NCBI RefSeq assembly: GCF_020166335.1
Contig: NZ_JAIUJR010000004.1
Coordinates: 186,001-250,000 of the forward strand
Length of the DNA stretch: 64,000 nucleotides
Direction of reading: 5' to 3'
Source of the DNA: Winogradskyella alexanderae
GTDB lineage: Bacteria > Bacteroidota > Bacteroidia > Flavobacteriales > Flavobacteriaceae
The translations under genes and the position numbers were made by a program. Shown here one piece after another: positions 17,887 through 27,351 of this stretch. The stretch's first letter is position 1, and each line of letters begins with the position of its first letter. Below the pieces are notes generated by a model. That model ran no database searches. It was not told the origin of the DNA and saw only the letters and a program-made list of their open reading frames with translations.

Positions 17887-19092
17887 ATGGAAAATATATT
17901 GTCAGACGTTGAAAGTTATGTTACCAAATATCTAAATGAAAATTTAAACCCTAATTTTGTTTATCACAACCTAGCACACACACAAAGAGTGGTTGAAAAA
18001 GTCATTGAACTTGCTGAAGATTGTGATATTACAGAAGATGAAAAACAACTTTTACTAATTGCGGCATGGTTTCATGATACAGGATTCGTCAAGAAAATAG
18101 ATGGACATGAAAAAGAGAGCGTTAAAATTGCTAAGGCGTTTCTTTCAGACCATAAAATGCCACAATCTGATATAAATGCTATTTCGCAAATAATTTTGGC
18201 TACCGAAATGACTTATGAGCCTAAAACTAAACTAGAAGGCATTATAAGAGATGCTGATTCCGCACACATTTCGAGCAAAAATTATGAGGATTACGCATCG
18301 CTTTTGCGCAAGGAATGGGAGTTAACCCTTGATAAACATATCACAAAGGATGAATGGCTACAAGAAAATGTTGATTTTTTTACCAACCATACCTTCAATT
18401 CTCCAATTGCCGCAAGCAAATGGGAGAAAAGAAAGAGTAAAAATCTTGCGTCACTTATCCAAAATCAAAACAAAATAAAAGCAAGAACAGCAAAACTTAA
18501 ACAAAGAAAGGCTGAACTTACCTTTAAAAAAGAAAAACTAGATTTACCAGATAGAGGTATTGAAACCATGTTTAGAGTCGCTTTAAGAAATCATATCACA
18601 TTAAGCGATATAGCAGACACAAAGGCCAATATTTTATTATCCGTAAATGCTATAATTATATCTGTTGCTTTATCTAATCTTCTCCCAAAACTTGATAATC
18701 CATCTAACGATTATTTAATTATACCAACTTTAATTTTCATGGCATTTACAGTTGCCTGCATTGTACTTTCCGTATTGGCAACACGACCAAATGTAACAAA
18801 AGGAGAATTCACAAAAGAGGATGTAGCAAACAAGAAAGTAAATCTTTTGTTTTTTGGAAATTTCCATCAAATGAAACTTGAAGAATTTGAATGGGCCATG
18901 GAAGAAATGATGAAAGATAAAGACTATCTTTATGGCTCGTTAACAAAAGACCTCTATTTCTTGGGCCTTGTACTGAACAGAAAATACAATCTACTCAGAA
19001 CAACCTACAGTGTTTTTATGGTGGGTATCGTAATTAGTGTTATTGCCTTTGGAGTTTCTTTTATAATGTCCGAAACAGCAATTAGTGCTTAA
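17887..19092 (+). CDS. HD-domain phosphohydrolase fused to a Pycsar-effector-type membrane domain
   Basis: A 401-residue two-domain protein. Residues ~1-190 are an HD-domain hydrolase: YHNLAHTQRVV, AAWFHDTGF (the HD pair), HEKES and IRDADSAH supply the metal ligands. A charged, probably coiled linker (~195-225) leads to a domain beginning MFRVALRNHITLSDIADTKAN with two hydrophobic helices (~260-285, ~290-315) and a third near the C-terminus (~375-398). That layout matches the Pycsar effector transmembrane domain (DUF5706). In Pycsar defence such domains damage the membrane when they sense cUMP or cCMP. No pyrimidine cyclase gene is adjacent, so a defence role here is open. The stop overlaps the convergent GAF gene by 4 bases. 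Confidence 0.82.
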   Translation: MENILSDVESYVTKYLNENLNPNFVYHNLAHTQRVVEKVIELAEDCDITEDEKQLLLIAAWFHDTGFVKKIDGHEKESVKIAKAFLSDHKMPQSDINAISQIILATEMTYEPKTKLEGIIRDADSAHISSKNYEDYASLLRKEWELTLDKHITKDEWLQENVDFFTNHTFNSPIAASKWEKRKSKNLASLIQNQNKIKARTAKLKQRKAELTFKKEKLDLPDRGIETMFRVALRNHITLSDIADTKANILLSVNAIIISVALSNLLPKLDNPSNDYLIIPTLIFMAFTVACIVLSVLATRPNVTKGEFTKEDVANKKVNLLFFGNFHQMKLEEFEWAMEEMMKDKDYLYGSLTKDLYFLGLVLNRKYNLLRTTYSVFMVGIVISVIAFGVSFIMSETAISA

Positions 19093-21461
19093 TGACTAAT
19101 TTCTTTCATTAAATCATTATACGTATAGAAGTCTTTATCGCTACTATCTTTATGATACAGTACACTAACTCTAATTGCCTTTAGGCCAGTTACGGCTTGC
19201 AAATCTTGTAACTCAAGTATCTCAACATCATCATCTAAGTAATTTTTAGATTGAAGGAACTTGATGTATCGTAAATACTCCTCTTCATCTTGTTTCTGAG
19301 AATAAACTATACTTATCTTTCCCTTTTTCGTTACGCGTTCTTTAGTGCCCTTTATAAAAGCTTTATCTACTCGTTTTTTCACGATTTCATATCTAGCATT
19401 ATAAGTACCATCTACATCGAACTGCTTTTCGTCCATTCTAAAACTAATAGATAATGGCTGGTTGAATACTAAAATCATAGAGGCAACATCTAGCTTTACT
19501 GGCAAGTCTGATTGCATCTGATAATACGAATTTTCCATTTCGCACATTATCTGCAACTGCCATAGCCTAAGATTGTACAGGTAAATAGGACTAAAGCTAT
19601 CTTCTTTTGTTATGGATTCTCCAATGTACATGTTGTGCTCTACACCATCTGTTTTAAATCGCTCAAAATAATGGGGATACATAGCCTGGGCATCAACTTG
19701 TTTTTCGTCAAGAATCGTTGCCATATGTTTATTGATTGACGCTATGGTTTCATCGTAATTTTTACGATGCTCATACACTGTACCTACCTTGACGTCTAAG
19801 GAATTAAAATACTGTTCAATTTCTTGTTCCAATTCCTTACTTGTTTTAAAATGCTCTAAAACAGGGGTTAAATCATCCTTAATGAAATTATTAATTTGTT
19901 GCTCACTATCAACTTGAAAATTATGTTCTAAGGACTCTAACCATTTATTTATCTGGTACAAATACTGCTCATATATTGGCAAAGGCTCATGTTCTAATGC
20001 GTTTTCCATAATAGATTTCAACGCAGTCAATTGTATGGTAAGGTCTAGTTTTGTAGCATTATTTCTTGCTTTAGAAGACCCTTTTATATCAATTTGACCA
20101 AATAATGGGTAAATATCATCAAATACTATCTGGTTGAAATAAGGTTCTTTACCGTTATATTGATCCTTTATATACTGTCTTGCTTCTTGCTCAAAACGCC
20201 AATGCACACTCTGGTGGATTGATGTACATTCTTGTTGAATGATGGCATCAATGAGATTTTCTTCTTCACTCTTTGAACGCTCAACAGCAGACACAATAAA
20301 TGGCATAACATCAACCAATTTATTCGCATTGATACTATTTAAAACTTGAGGTTTTTCAGACACTATTTCCAAAATACCCATTAAGCCCTCTTCATTGGCA
20401 ATAGGAGCAAAAATGGCACTATTAATATTTTGTTGGCGCAAGGTTTTAATATGTGGCGCCTTGCCTTGCGACTTTTGATAGGCCTTTTCTACATTGGAGA
20501 TAGAAAAATATTTATTTTCTAAAAGAAGCTTATTATATGACCATTTGCACAAAGCGTCTGCACATGAAGAAACCTCCTGATTGTTGAGTAAAAAACTATT
20601 CATCCCAGCACCATGAACACGCTCAAAGGTATCTTCGTCTTTATTATAAATTGAAAATCCAACTTTAATATTTTTAAGCCCTAAAAGAGACCTAAAAATA
20701 TTATGGAAATCTTCCATGAAGCCTTCATTCTTTCTTTTTTCTTCACCAATTAAAGATGATTTGATATTAGATATTGACTGGTCGTCTGTAACGTCAAAAA
20801 TATTTGAAATCACAAAGCCCTTAAAATCATAACTATGAGGTGGAAATTTCTCTTTCCATATGTCAATATTTTCAAAATTATCTAAGAGCTCAGCATAATC
20901 TTCATCCGTTATTTTTGGTGCATTTTCATTAGGAATAATTTCTATAAAATCTGCATTATATAATATTTTGTAGTAACGCATAATTCCATTTGCATCAGGT
21001 ATCTCATAAAAAAAAGGACGCTTAAAATTAAGATTGTAGCCATAACAAAAATTTAATATGATTGTACATGCAACAATATACCTTTCATCGGTTGGCATAT
21101 TTTTAATCTGTAGTTCAAAATCCTTACCTGCAGTTTCAAGGATATTCTTAAATCGCTCTGAAGAATTAAAAATTACATTTAAAAATGGTACAGATGCCGT
21201 TTTTATCTCATTTAGGGTTAGAACTGGACTAAAGGCATCTTGTAACAAACCTTCAATATTCCTTTCGTGCTTTTTGAGTAAATCTAAATCACTAAAACCT
21301 TCTCTAAGTATTGGATTTTCTTGTGCAATTTTCAATACCCTACGTGCATTGGCGGCAATAAAATCATTGTCTGCCTCAATTAATTTTTCATATTGATTTA
21401 AAAATTTATTGAAGCTTACCTTAATGATAAATGGTGAATCTAAACCTTTATTAATATCCAT
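19089..21461 (-). CDS. Large GAF-domain protein
   Basis: A 790-residue cytoplasmic protein with a GAF sensor domain in the middle (about residues 245-400; INSAIFAPIANEEGLMGILEIVSE is the typical GAF second half). The N-terminal ~240 residues and the helical C-terminal half (many Glu/Gln/Lys, possible coiled coil at ~500-580) have no domain I can name. No kinase, cyclase or GGDEF output motif is visible, so the output is unknown. Homologues annotated simply as GAF domain-containing protein occur across flavobacteria. It is transcribed towards the HD/Pycsar-type gene and overlaps its stop by 4 bases. Confidence 0.75.
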   Translation of the reverse strand: MDINKGLDSPFIIKVSFNKFLNQYEKLIEADNDFIAANARRVLKIAQENPILREGFSDLDLLKKHERNIEGLLQDAFSPVLTLNEIKTASVPFLNVIFNSSERFKNILETAGKDFELQIKNMPTDERYIVACTIILNFCYGYNLNFKRPFFYEIPDANGIMRYYKILYNADFIEIIPNENAPKITDEDYAELLDNFENIDIWKEKFPPHSYDFKGFVISNIFDVTDDQSISNIKSSLIGEEKRKNEGFMEDFHNIFRSLLGLKNIKVGFSIYNKDEDTFERVHGAGMNSFLLNNQEVSSCADALCKWSYNKLLLENKYFSISNVEKAYQKSQGKAPHIKTLRQQNINSAIFAPIANEEGLMGILEIVSEKPQVLNSINANKLVDVMPFIVSAVERSKSEEENLIDAIIQQECTSIHQSVHWRFEQEARQYIKDQYNGKEPYFNQIVFDDIYPLFGQIDIKGSSKARNNATKLDLTIQLTALKSIMENALEHEPLPIYEQYLYQINKWLESLEHNFQVDSEQQINNFIKDDLTPVLEHFKTSKELEQEIEQYFNSLDVKVGTVYEHRKNYDETIASINKHMATILDEKQVDAQAMYPHYFERFKTDGVEHNMYIGESITKEDSFSPIYLYNLRLWQLQIMCEMENSYYQMQSDLPVKLDVASMILVFNQPLSISFRMDEKQFDVDGTYNARYEIVKKRVDKAFIKGTKERVTKKGKISIVYSQKQDEEEYLRYIKFLQSKNYLDDDVEILELQDLQAVTGLKAIRVSVLYHKDSSDKDFYTYNDLMKEISH

Positions 21462-21644
21462 AGTGTTTAAAGTATTGGTTTATTGCAATTGGTTAATCAA
21501 TAGTCGTTTGTCATTGGACTATCTTACACCAAATCAATTCTAATATCGGAATCTTATTATTTAAAAATCCATATTGCCTTTGAAGAACCTTAATTAATTC
21601 AAAAAATGAAAGAGCGCAATAGTTTCCTATGGAATTACAATTAC

Positions 21645-23765
21645 TTAATTCTTCTCTTTTAGACTCAACGCAAATCCTCCACCCTCAGCCAATTTTACCT
21701 TTAACTTAGTTTGGTTGGTGATTGCCATAGCTTCAATTTTTATGTCAAGAGGATTATTATCCCAATGTGCATTGTCACCGTCTTTATAAAGTATAGCCTC
21801 ATACATTTGATTTTCATCTAAAAATTCAAAGTCTATTTCTAAAGTTACTGAATTTTCGTCCGTTATACCTCCAACAAACCAATTTCCTGTCTCACGTTCT
21901 TTTCTAGCAATTGTGACATAGTCGCCCACGGCTCCATTTAAAACAATAGATTTCTCCCAATCTACACCTACATCTTTTATAAATTGTAATGGCTCTGGGT
22001 TAGCTTCATAATGTTCCACTAAATCAGCTGCCATTTGTACCGGACTGTATATTACAACATATAATGCGAGTTGTTGCGCAAGTGTTGTATTAACTTGGCT
22101 CTCCTCTTTGTACTCATTAAACTTTATATTGAATATACCTGGCGTAAAATCAATGGGTCCTGCCAACATTCGTGTAAATGCAACTGTAGGCAAATGGCTT
22201 GGAGGATTTCCTATCTCAATAGACCAAGCGTTAAATTCCTGACCGCGTAAGCCTTCCCTTGAAATTGCATTAGGATATGTCCTTCTCAGGCCAGTTGCTT
22301 TTATAGGTTCGTGCGCATTTACCGCAACTCTATATTTGGCTGCTTTTTCTACAGCGTTGTTGTAATGGTTTACCATATATTGACCATGATGATACTCTCC
22401 ATCAGGCAGGATCTTCCCAACATAACCAGATTTTACTGCATGCATACCATATTTTTCCATCAGTGCATAAGCCGTATCCATCTGTTTGGTATAAGTCTCA
22501 GTTGCTGCAGAAGTCTCATGATGCATAATTATTTCTACTCCTTTAGATTTTGCATAAGCAGTAACTTCATCCAAGTCATAGTCTGGATATGGCGTAACAA
22601 AATCAAAAACACCTTCACGATCTGGAAAACCAATCCATCGTTCCCAACCAGTGTTCCATCCTTCAACCAATACACCTCCTATGTTATTTTCTGCAGAAAA
22701 ATCAATAAATCGTTTCACGTTTTCTGTAGTGGCGCCGTGCCGACCGTGTGCCTTACCTGTGTCCACCCATTTACCGTCTACTTGCTCCATACCATAATCC
22801 CACGAGGACTTACCCAAGTGCATCTCCCACCAAACTCCTGTATATTTCATTGGTTTAAACCATGAAACGTCACCAATCTTATTAGGTTCGTTAAGGTTCA
22901 CAATTAGATTAGATTCTATTAACCCTGGTGCATCTTCAGATATTTGAATTGTTCTCCAAGGCGTATCGAAAGGCAAATTACGTTTGACCTTATACTCAGT
23001 ATTTTCACTGCCTACAAGAATACTCTTAAACTTTAGGTTATCATTGTCAACACCAAGTGTCATGTCTGAGTAATCAATTAAAGCGGCTTCATGAAAACTT
23101 AGATGCAATCCTTCATTACCAACTAAGGTAGTCGGCGTATTAACAGCATTATTTGGAATATATGTTTGGGCAAGATTTGGATGGTCTCGCTTACTAATTG
23201 CGTCTATCTCAGAAAACTTGGTCTCGGAATATAAATGCTCATAAATATCCCAATCTCCTGGAATCCAAAATGTCTTGTAGTCTTGTGTGAGATTAAATTC
23301 TGTGTTTTCCTCTTTGATTAGGGCTTCTGTCCAACCTCCTTGTTCAGGAAATTCATATCTAAAACCAATGCCGTCGTCATAAACTCTAAATACCACATTA
23401 AGTTTTCTCTTAAGTTCAGAGGTTTCCTGCAATTCAACTGTTAATTGATTAAACTTATTTCTAACATCAATTTGTTCTCCCCAAGGCATTTGCCAGGTTT
23501 CATCAAATTTGGTAGCAGTAGCTCTTACTATTTCAAGATTCTTATCAATTGCCGATGCATCGGTAAACTCGAATCCTAAATAAGACGTATCTATTACTAC
23601 TTTGTTCTTAAACTCTACACCATAATAAGGGCTTCCTAAAGAGTTTACATTAAAACTTACCTTTATATCAGTATCTGGTGATGCTACTTCTACCGAACTC
23701 ATTTTGTTCTCTGAACATGCCAATACCATACAAATTAATGCAGCAATTAAAAATCTTGTTTTCAT
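21645..23765 (-). CDS. susB: GH97 alpha-glucosidase, SusB-like
   Basis: A 706-residue glycoside hydrolase family 97 enzyme with a lipoprotein signal (MVLACSENK). The N-terminal beta-sandwich is followed by a TIM barrel containing the WWEMHLGKSSWDYG segment, VNAHEPIKATGLRRTYPN and SREGLRGQEFNAW, which hold the Glu residues typical of the inverting SusB subgroup, and a small C-terminal beta domain. It would release glucose from maltooligosaccharides in the periplasm. It is the last gene of the minus-strand catabolic operon, 2 bases after a GH13 gene. Confidence 0.92.
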   Translation of the reverse strand: MKTRFLIAALICMVLACSENKMSSVEVASPDTDIKVSFNVNSLGSPYYGVEFKNKVVIDTSYLGFEFTDASAIDKNLEIVRATATKFDETWQMPWGEQIDVRNKFNQLTVELQETSELKRKLNVVFRVYDDGIGFRYEFPEQGGWTEALIKEENTEFNLTQDYKTFWIPGDWDIYEHLYSETKFSEIDAISKRDHPNLAQTYIPNNAVNTPTTLVGNEGLHLSFHEAALIDYSDMTLGVDNDNLKFKSILVGSENTEYKVKRNLPFDTPWRTIQISEDAPGLIESNLIVNLNEPNKIGDVSWFKPMKYTGVWWEMHLGKSSWDYGMEQVDGKWVDTGKAHGRHGATTENVKRFIDFSAENNIGGVLVEGWNTGWERWIGFPDREGVFDFVTPYPDYDLDEVTAYAKSKGVEIIMHHETSAATETYTKQMDTAYALMEKYGMHAVKSGYVGKILPDGEYHHGQYMVNHYNNAVEKAAKYRVAVNAHEPIKATGLRRTYPNAISREGLRGQEFNAWSIEIGNPPSHLPTVAFTRMLAGPIDFTPGIFNIKFNEYKEESQVNTTLAQQLALYVVIYSPVQMAADLVEHYEANPEPLQFIKDVGVDWEKSIVLNGAVGDYVTIARKERETGNWFVGGITDENSVTLEIDFEFLDENQMYEAILYKDGDNAHWDNNPLDIKIEAMAITNQTKLKVKLAEGGGFALSLKEKN

Positions 23766-23767
23766 AA

Positions 23768-25447
23768 TTATAATTTTTCTAAGAGTACTATTTGGTAAGG
23801 AGAATCTATTATTACTCTACCGTCTTTCACCTCAGTGGTAATATCTGCATAAGCATCTCTAATTGTATCACCATTCTTAAACAACTTTGAGACGTCAATA
23901 GATTTTGCTCCCGTGTGAACATCTATGCCAACCACTACAATATCTTTATAATTGCCTCTTTGGAAACTTCTAAAGAAATAATACGGCTGTGAGGTAATCA
24001 TCTGGTGTTTACCTGCGCCAATGGATGGATGATTAGCTCTAAACTTACCTATTTTTTGCCAATGTTCTAGAATATCATTGGTTTTTTCGTCATTGCTTGC
24101 TTTTTCCCAATCTATTACAGATCTCAAATTTGCATCACCTTGCGCGCCTTCAACTTCTAAAATTCGTGCAAGTTCATCGCCGTAATATACTTGTGAAGCA
24201 CCAGGAGATAGAAGTAATTTTGTTGCTGTTTCATATGGCTTCTTGCGTAATGCGTCAAACGGGCTTCCATCATCATGTGAGCTCATGTAATTCAAAATAC
24301 TGAAACCCTTTAAGTCTGTTTGCAGCTTATCATCATACATGGCAAACATATTTTGAATTTCCATCTGCTTTGCATTCCACTTAAATTCAAAATTTATTTG
24401 CGCCGTGAACATATCATCAAAATAATTCACTTTTTTATCGCTAAAGTCAAAAGCCTTGCCTGCAGAAATACCATAGTTATAAACTTCCCCTACCAAATAA
24501 AAGTCGTTATCATCCATAACCTTGTCAGGATTGTTCTTTTTAAATTCCGAAAAGGCATAATCGCATTCTTTCTTAAATTCCTCCCATACATAAGGCTCAG
24601 TATGCTTTACGGTATCACAGCGATACCCATCTATACCAAACTCCGTAATATAATCTGTTAACCATTTCATTATGTAAAAACGAGGTGCTCTCGGGTGACC
24701 AGTTCGTTTAAAAAAGTCATCTAATTCTGCCACTTCTTGTTCATATCTTCCTTCAGATTTCCATTTTTCAACTAACTGAGGTGGTAAATCGACTTCTTCG
24801 TTAGATTCAGTACGAATATCTGGGAGATTGGCAACCAAAGTACAGGTAACTGTATTTTCATAATTATCATACAAACATTGTTTATCCGTTCTCACCCATC
24901 CTTTTGGCCATACGGGATCTTTCTCTGTAACCGGACCTGTATGATTAATAACTGCATCGAGTACAATTCTAATACCTTTAGAATGAGCTTCCTTTACCAA
25001 CTCATGTAAATCCTCTTTTGTTCCATAATTTGGGTCTATAGCTGTCCAGTCTTTTGTCCAGTAGCCATGAAAACCATAAGAAACTCCCGTACCCTCGTCT
25101 GTTGCACCGTGAATTTGTTCAACTATTGGCGTCATCCAAATGGCATTTATACCTAAATCTGTAAAATAGCCTTCTTTAACTTTTTGTGTAACCCCTTTGA
25201 TATCGCCTCCTTCAAAACCACGTAATTTTCCAGGTTCTTTAGTTCTATCAAAATTTACATCATTGGTCTCATCGCCATTATTAAAACGATCGGTAAGTAA
25301 AAAATAAATATTTGCACCTTCCCAAATGAAAGGGCTATCGGTAGATATATTGCCTAAACTATCATCTTTTTGTAAATCCTGACTTGTTGAATTCTTACAC
25401 GTTAAAATAAAAAGACAAAAAATTGAGGTTAAAATAAGTTGCTTCAT
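23768..25447 (-). CDS. GH13 alpha-amylase-family lipoprotein
   Basis: A 559-residue GH13 enzyme with a lipoprotein signal (LFILTCKNS). The four conserved regions are DAVINHTG, GYRCDTVKH (nucleophile Asp), LVGEVYNYG (acid/base Glu) and MSSHDDGSP (transition-state Asp; the usual NHD is replaced by SHD). It probably hydrolyses alpha-1,4 links in oligosaccharides at the periplasmic face. It sits between another GH13 gene (one base gap) and GH97 (2 bases), so it is tightly co-transcribed. The exact subfamily is not settled by the motifs. Confidence 0.88.
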   Translation of the reverse strand: MKQLILTSIFCLFILTCKNSTSQDLQKDDSLGNISTDSPFIWEGANIYFLLTDRFNNGDETNDVNFDRTKEPGKLRGFEGGDIKGVTQKVKEGYFTDLGINAIWMTPIVEQIHGATDEGTGVSYGFHGYWTKDWTAIDPNYGTKEDLHELVKEAHSKGIRIVLDAVINHTGPVTEKDPVWPKGWVRTDKQCLYDNYENTVTCTLVANLPDIRTESNEEVDLPPQLVEKWKSEGRYEQEVAELDDFFKRTGHPRAPRFYIMKWLTDYITEFGIDGYRCDTVKHTEPYVWEEFKKECDYAFSEFKKNNPDKVMDDNDFYLVGEVYNYGISAGKAFDFSDKKVNYFDDMFTAQINFEFKWNAKQMEIQNMFAMYDDKLQTDLKGFSILNYMSSHDDGSPFDALRKKPYETATKLLLSPGASQVYYGDELARILEVEGAQGDANLRSVIDWEKASNDEKTNDILEHWQKIGKFRANHPSIGAGKHQMITSQPYYFFRSFQRGNYKDIVVVGIDVHTGAKSIDVSKLFKNGDTIRDAYADITTEVKDGRVIIDSPYQIVLLEKL

Positions 25448-25448
25448 T

Positions 25449-27344
25449 TTATTGGTTGATTTTTAGGATAAATGATTGAAGAGGGCCTATGTCAATTCTC
25501 GCTTGTGCTCTTACCTCATCTACTTTTAATGTTGAACTGTATTGATTATAAAGTTGGTCTTCTAATTCAAAGTTTCCATTTTGTAAACCAAGTTTCTTTA
25601 CCAAGTCTTCAGGCAATTGAAGCTCAAAACCATAGGTATTATAAGCATTGAAATTAGAAATGACTATTAGCTGCTCGTCTTCACTCCATCTTACAAAAGA
25701 CAATACCTTATCATTATACCATTCTGTGTTTTGTTGGTTATATAAATGGATGTCCTGATAATTGCCCATTAAGGCAGAACTATTTATAGTAAAATTGAGT
25801 AATCGTTTGTAGAAATCCCTCAACTCCAGTTCCTCAACTTTAGACTGACCGCCATCAAACGCTTTATTGTTTACCCATCTTACTAGAGAAGGCACAGAAC
25901 CATAATCAAAAATGGATGTACGTGTTGGATCACCAAAACCTAAATCTTCAGCGCCTGATTCTCCAAATTCTTGTGCAAAATAAATCATTGTAGGAGAAGT
26001 TGTCGAGGTTGCAGAAACCACCATAGCCGGTTTGCCTCTATTTGCATCACCTGCAAAATCCGGACTTGCAATGCGCTGTTCGTCGTGATTTTCTAAAAAA
26101 TGAAGCATGTGATGTTCAATATCTGATAATTCATCAAAAATAGGCGGAATATTATCTGTTTTACCATGACCTTGCATCACGTGCTTTAATGTGTCATAAA
26201 GTTGAACCTTATCATATAAATAATCCATTTTACCCTTCTTGATGTAATCTCTATATAGGTGCGGTTGATACACCTCAGCCAGCAAGAACGCTTCAGGGTT
26301 CTTGATTTTTATATTGGAATTCATGTAGCTCCAAAATTCTACTGGAACCATTTCTGCCATATCAAAACGGAAACCATCAACACCTTTTTCAATCCAATAC
26401 AATGCAATGTCTTTGAATTTTATCCATGAGTTCGGAACCGTCTTATCTTTCCAATAATTATAATGTGCTTCGTAATCTTCATTTTCATATCCTTCTGGTA
26501 ATTCATCAAAGTCTTTTTTACCATCAGGACTAATCCCATAATTAACTTTTATCGTTTCATACCAGTCATTAACATTTGGTTTAGAGGCTCGTGATCCATT
26601 ACCTGTCCATTTCGCAGGATTTTCATCAAATTTACCATCTGCCAAAGGATGTTTTTCGCCTCCTAGAGGAAGGTAGCCATTTTGCCAATCAGGTACTTCA
26701 AATGCTTCTCCAGGATTGTAATAAAAGTTGTTATTTACCTTATAAGTTACAGAGGTATCATCTTCCGCACCAAAATCTGTTGTGCCTTCTGGATTGGTTA
26801 AACTCTGATAGTTACGGGCAACATGATTTGGAACTATGTCGATTATTAGCTTTAAACCGGCTTTATGTGTACGTTCAATTAAGGCTTCAAATTCCTCTAA
26901 CCGATTCTCAACATTTTCTGCCATATCTGGATTTACATTGTAATAGTCCTTGACGGCATATGGTGAACCAGCTCTTCCTTTTACAACATCAGGATCGTCA
27001 TTTGAAATGCCATATTCTGTATAATCTGTAATAACATCATGGTGAGGTACACCAGTATACCAGATGTATGTAACGCCTAAATCCTTTATCTCGTTTAGTG
27101 CCTTATCTGTAAAATCGTTAAACTTTCCTACTCCGTTTTCTTCAATTGTTCCCCACGGCTTATTTGTGGTATTTGTGTTTCCAAACAAGCGTGTAAAGAC
27201 TTGATAAACAACTTCTTTTTTCTTCATGTTCTTCTTAATGGATTCAATATTTACGGTTGAATTGTCGTTGTTTTTTGATTCATTGTTACAACCAAATACC
27301 AGTACGAAACCTAATGCTAAAATGACAAAATTTTGGTGTTTCAT
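25449..27344 (-). CDS. GH13 alpha-amylase-family lipoprotein (maltogenic or oligo-glucosidase type)
   Basis: A 631-residue GH13 enzyme with a lipoprotein signal (LVFGCNNES). Conserved regions are IIDIVPNHVAR, GFRFDMAEMVP (nucleophile Asp), LLAEVYQPHLY (acid/base Glu) and FLENHDEQRIAS. An insertion of about 100 residues between the first two regions, rich in Asn, Tyr and Gly, is typical of Bacteroidota PUL amylases and may shape the substrate cleft. It lies 7 bases after the GH31 gene and one base before the next GH13, so it belongs to the catabolic operon. Confidence 0.88.
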   Translation of the reverse strand: MKHQNFVILALGFVLVFGCNNESKNNDNSTVNIESIKKNMKKKEVVYQVFTRLFGNTNTTNKPWGTIEENGVGKFNDFTDKALNEIKDLGVTYIWYTGVPHHDVITDYTEYGISNDDPDVVKGRAGSPYAVKDYYNVNPDMAENVENRLEEFEALIERTHKAGLKLIIDIVPNHVARNYQSLTNPEGTTDFGAEDDTSVTYKVNNNFYYNPGEAFEVPDWQNGYLPLGGEKHPLADGKFDENPAKWTGNGSRASKPNVNDWYETIKVNYGISPDGKKDFDELPEGYENEDYEAHYNYWKDKTVPNSWIKFKDIALYWIEKGVDGFRFDMAEMVPVEFWSYMNSNIKIKNPEAFLLAEVYQPHLYRDYIKKGKMDYLYDKVQLYDTLKHVMQGHGKTDNIPPIFDELSDIEHHMLHFLENHDEQRIASPDFAGDANRGKPAMVVSATSTTSPTMIYFAQEFGESGAEDLGFGDPTRTSIFDYGSVPSLVRWVNNKAFDGGQSKVEELELRDFYKRLLNFTINSSALMGNYQDIHLYNQQNTEWYNDKVLSFVRWSEDEQLIVISNFNAYNTYGFELQLPEDLVKKLGLQNGNFELEDQLYNQYSSTLKVDEVRAQARIDIGPLQSFILKINQ

Positions 27345-27351
27345 TTATGGA

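Noticed and set aside
21462..21644. Possible promoter or terminator between the GAF gene and GH97
   Set aside because: No element matching the -7/-33 consensus with acceptable spacing, and only a weak 4-bp hairpin; not strong enough to list.
22311..22865. 184-residue plus-strand frame opposite GH97
   Set aside because: Composition rich in Cys, His and Phe typical of antisense reading; the GH97 motifs are on the other strand.
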